Source of the DNA: Candidatus Pelagibacter sp.
GTDB taxonomy: Bacteria > Pseudomonadota > Alphaproteobacteria > Paracaedibacterales > CAIOTO01
NCBI GenBank assembly: GCA_013823725.1
Contig: PNMQ01000008.1
Location: 1 to 64,000, forward strand
DNA: 64,000 nucleotides
Reading direction: 5' to 3'
The notes under the pieces are model-generated. The model had not been told where the DNA came from and ran no database searches. It was given only the letters and a program-made list of their open reading frames with translations. A program made the translations under genes and the position numbers. Below, one piece after another: positions 63,841 to 64,000 of the stretch; position 1 is the stretch's first letter, and the number at the start of each line of letters is the position of its first letter.

Positions 63841-64000
63841 AAACAATATATCCGTTAAATGTCAAAATTTAATTTTCACAAAACTATTTGCATAGTGTAC
63901 CAAAAAAAGAAATAAAAATCCCTTTTATCTGAAAACAAATTTTTAATTCATCAGTCAAGAATGTAAACCAAAATATATTGATATGATTCAAGATAGTTAA
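63841..64000. other. AT-rich right edge
   Basis: About 160 bp upstream of the ABC1 gene hold no gene, RNA or clear promoter that I can see. Confidence 0.5.

Overview
This 64 kb window is AT-rich and gene-dense, and it reads as the chromosome of an alphaproteobacterium with a host-associated, probably intracellular, lifestyle. FliX is an alphaproteobacterial flagellar protein, and the aa3 cytochrome oxidase genes, SucB, Rieske protein, Tim44-like protein and FabF/ACP fit the same class. Very high A+T, many weak ribosome binding sites, scattered single-gene remnants of usual operons (hisC, petA, mlaC, pheT, dnaA without partners) and several exported proteins of likely host-directed function suggest a Holosporales- or Rickettsiales-like endosymbiont. 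The order-level placement is inference. No insertion sequence, prophage, CRISPR array or rRNA was seen.

Layout. 0.1-4.3 kb: exported unknown proteins, a DUF3501 protein, a Sel1-repeat protein and heme A synthase. 4.5-7.4 kb: tRNA-Arg(CCT), bamB and der. 7.6-9.2 kb: an inverse-autotransporter-type barrel with a His/Cys-rich tail. 9.3-11.9 kb: a signalling operon (soluble MCP-like protein, STAS, response regulator-PP2C phosphatase). 12.3-13.7 kb: an exported patatin phospholipase. 13.8-20.4 kb: sucB, petA, rodA, mrdA and an NlpC/P60 hydrolase. 20.5-27.2 kb: CIRCE-controlled groESL, mlaC, rplY, pth and pheT. 27.3-32.7 kb: TSUP and YqaA-type membrane proteins, lepA, a lipoprotein and a crotonase. 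32.8-35.6 kb: an MBL hydrolase, an alpha/beta-hydrolase-like protein lacking its serine, and marC. 35.6-42 kb: hisC, mutS, a double-PAS protein, fabF and acpP. 42.2-48.1 kb: rppH, a VUT transporter, infA, a Tim44-like protein, a second patatin and a membrane MCP. 48.2-54 kb: a cytochrome c oxidase operon with flhF embedded in it, then a zincin. 54.2-56.1 kb: a lipoprotein and dnaA. 56.2-61.8 kb: a three-gene operon of one sulfotransferase-like and two glycosyltransferase proteins, two of them with signal peptides. 62-63.8 kb: fliX and an ABC1 kinase.

How the genes fit together. The core gives aerobic respiration (ctaA, ctaB, ctaC, ctaD, ctaE, petA, sucB), envelope growth (rodA, mrdA, bamB, mlaC), translation and protein folding. 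A second layer points to a motile, sensing stage: flhF, fliX, a transmembrane MCP, a soluble MCP-like protein, an orphan double-PAS protein and a STAS/PP2C output. A third layer is exported or host-facing: the barrel with its metal-ligand-like tail, two patatins, several secreted unknowns, and the exported glycosyl-/sulfotransferase operon. That operon is the best candidate for an undescribed system, because its enzymes need activated donors that are normally absent from the periplasm but present in a host cell.
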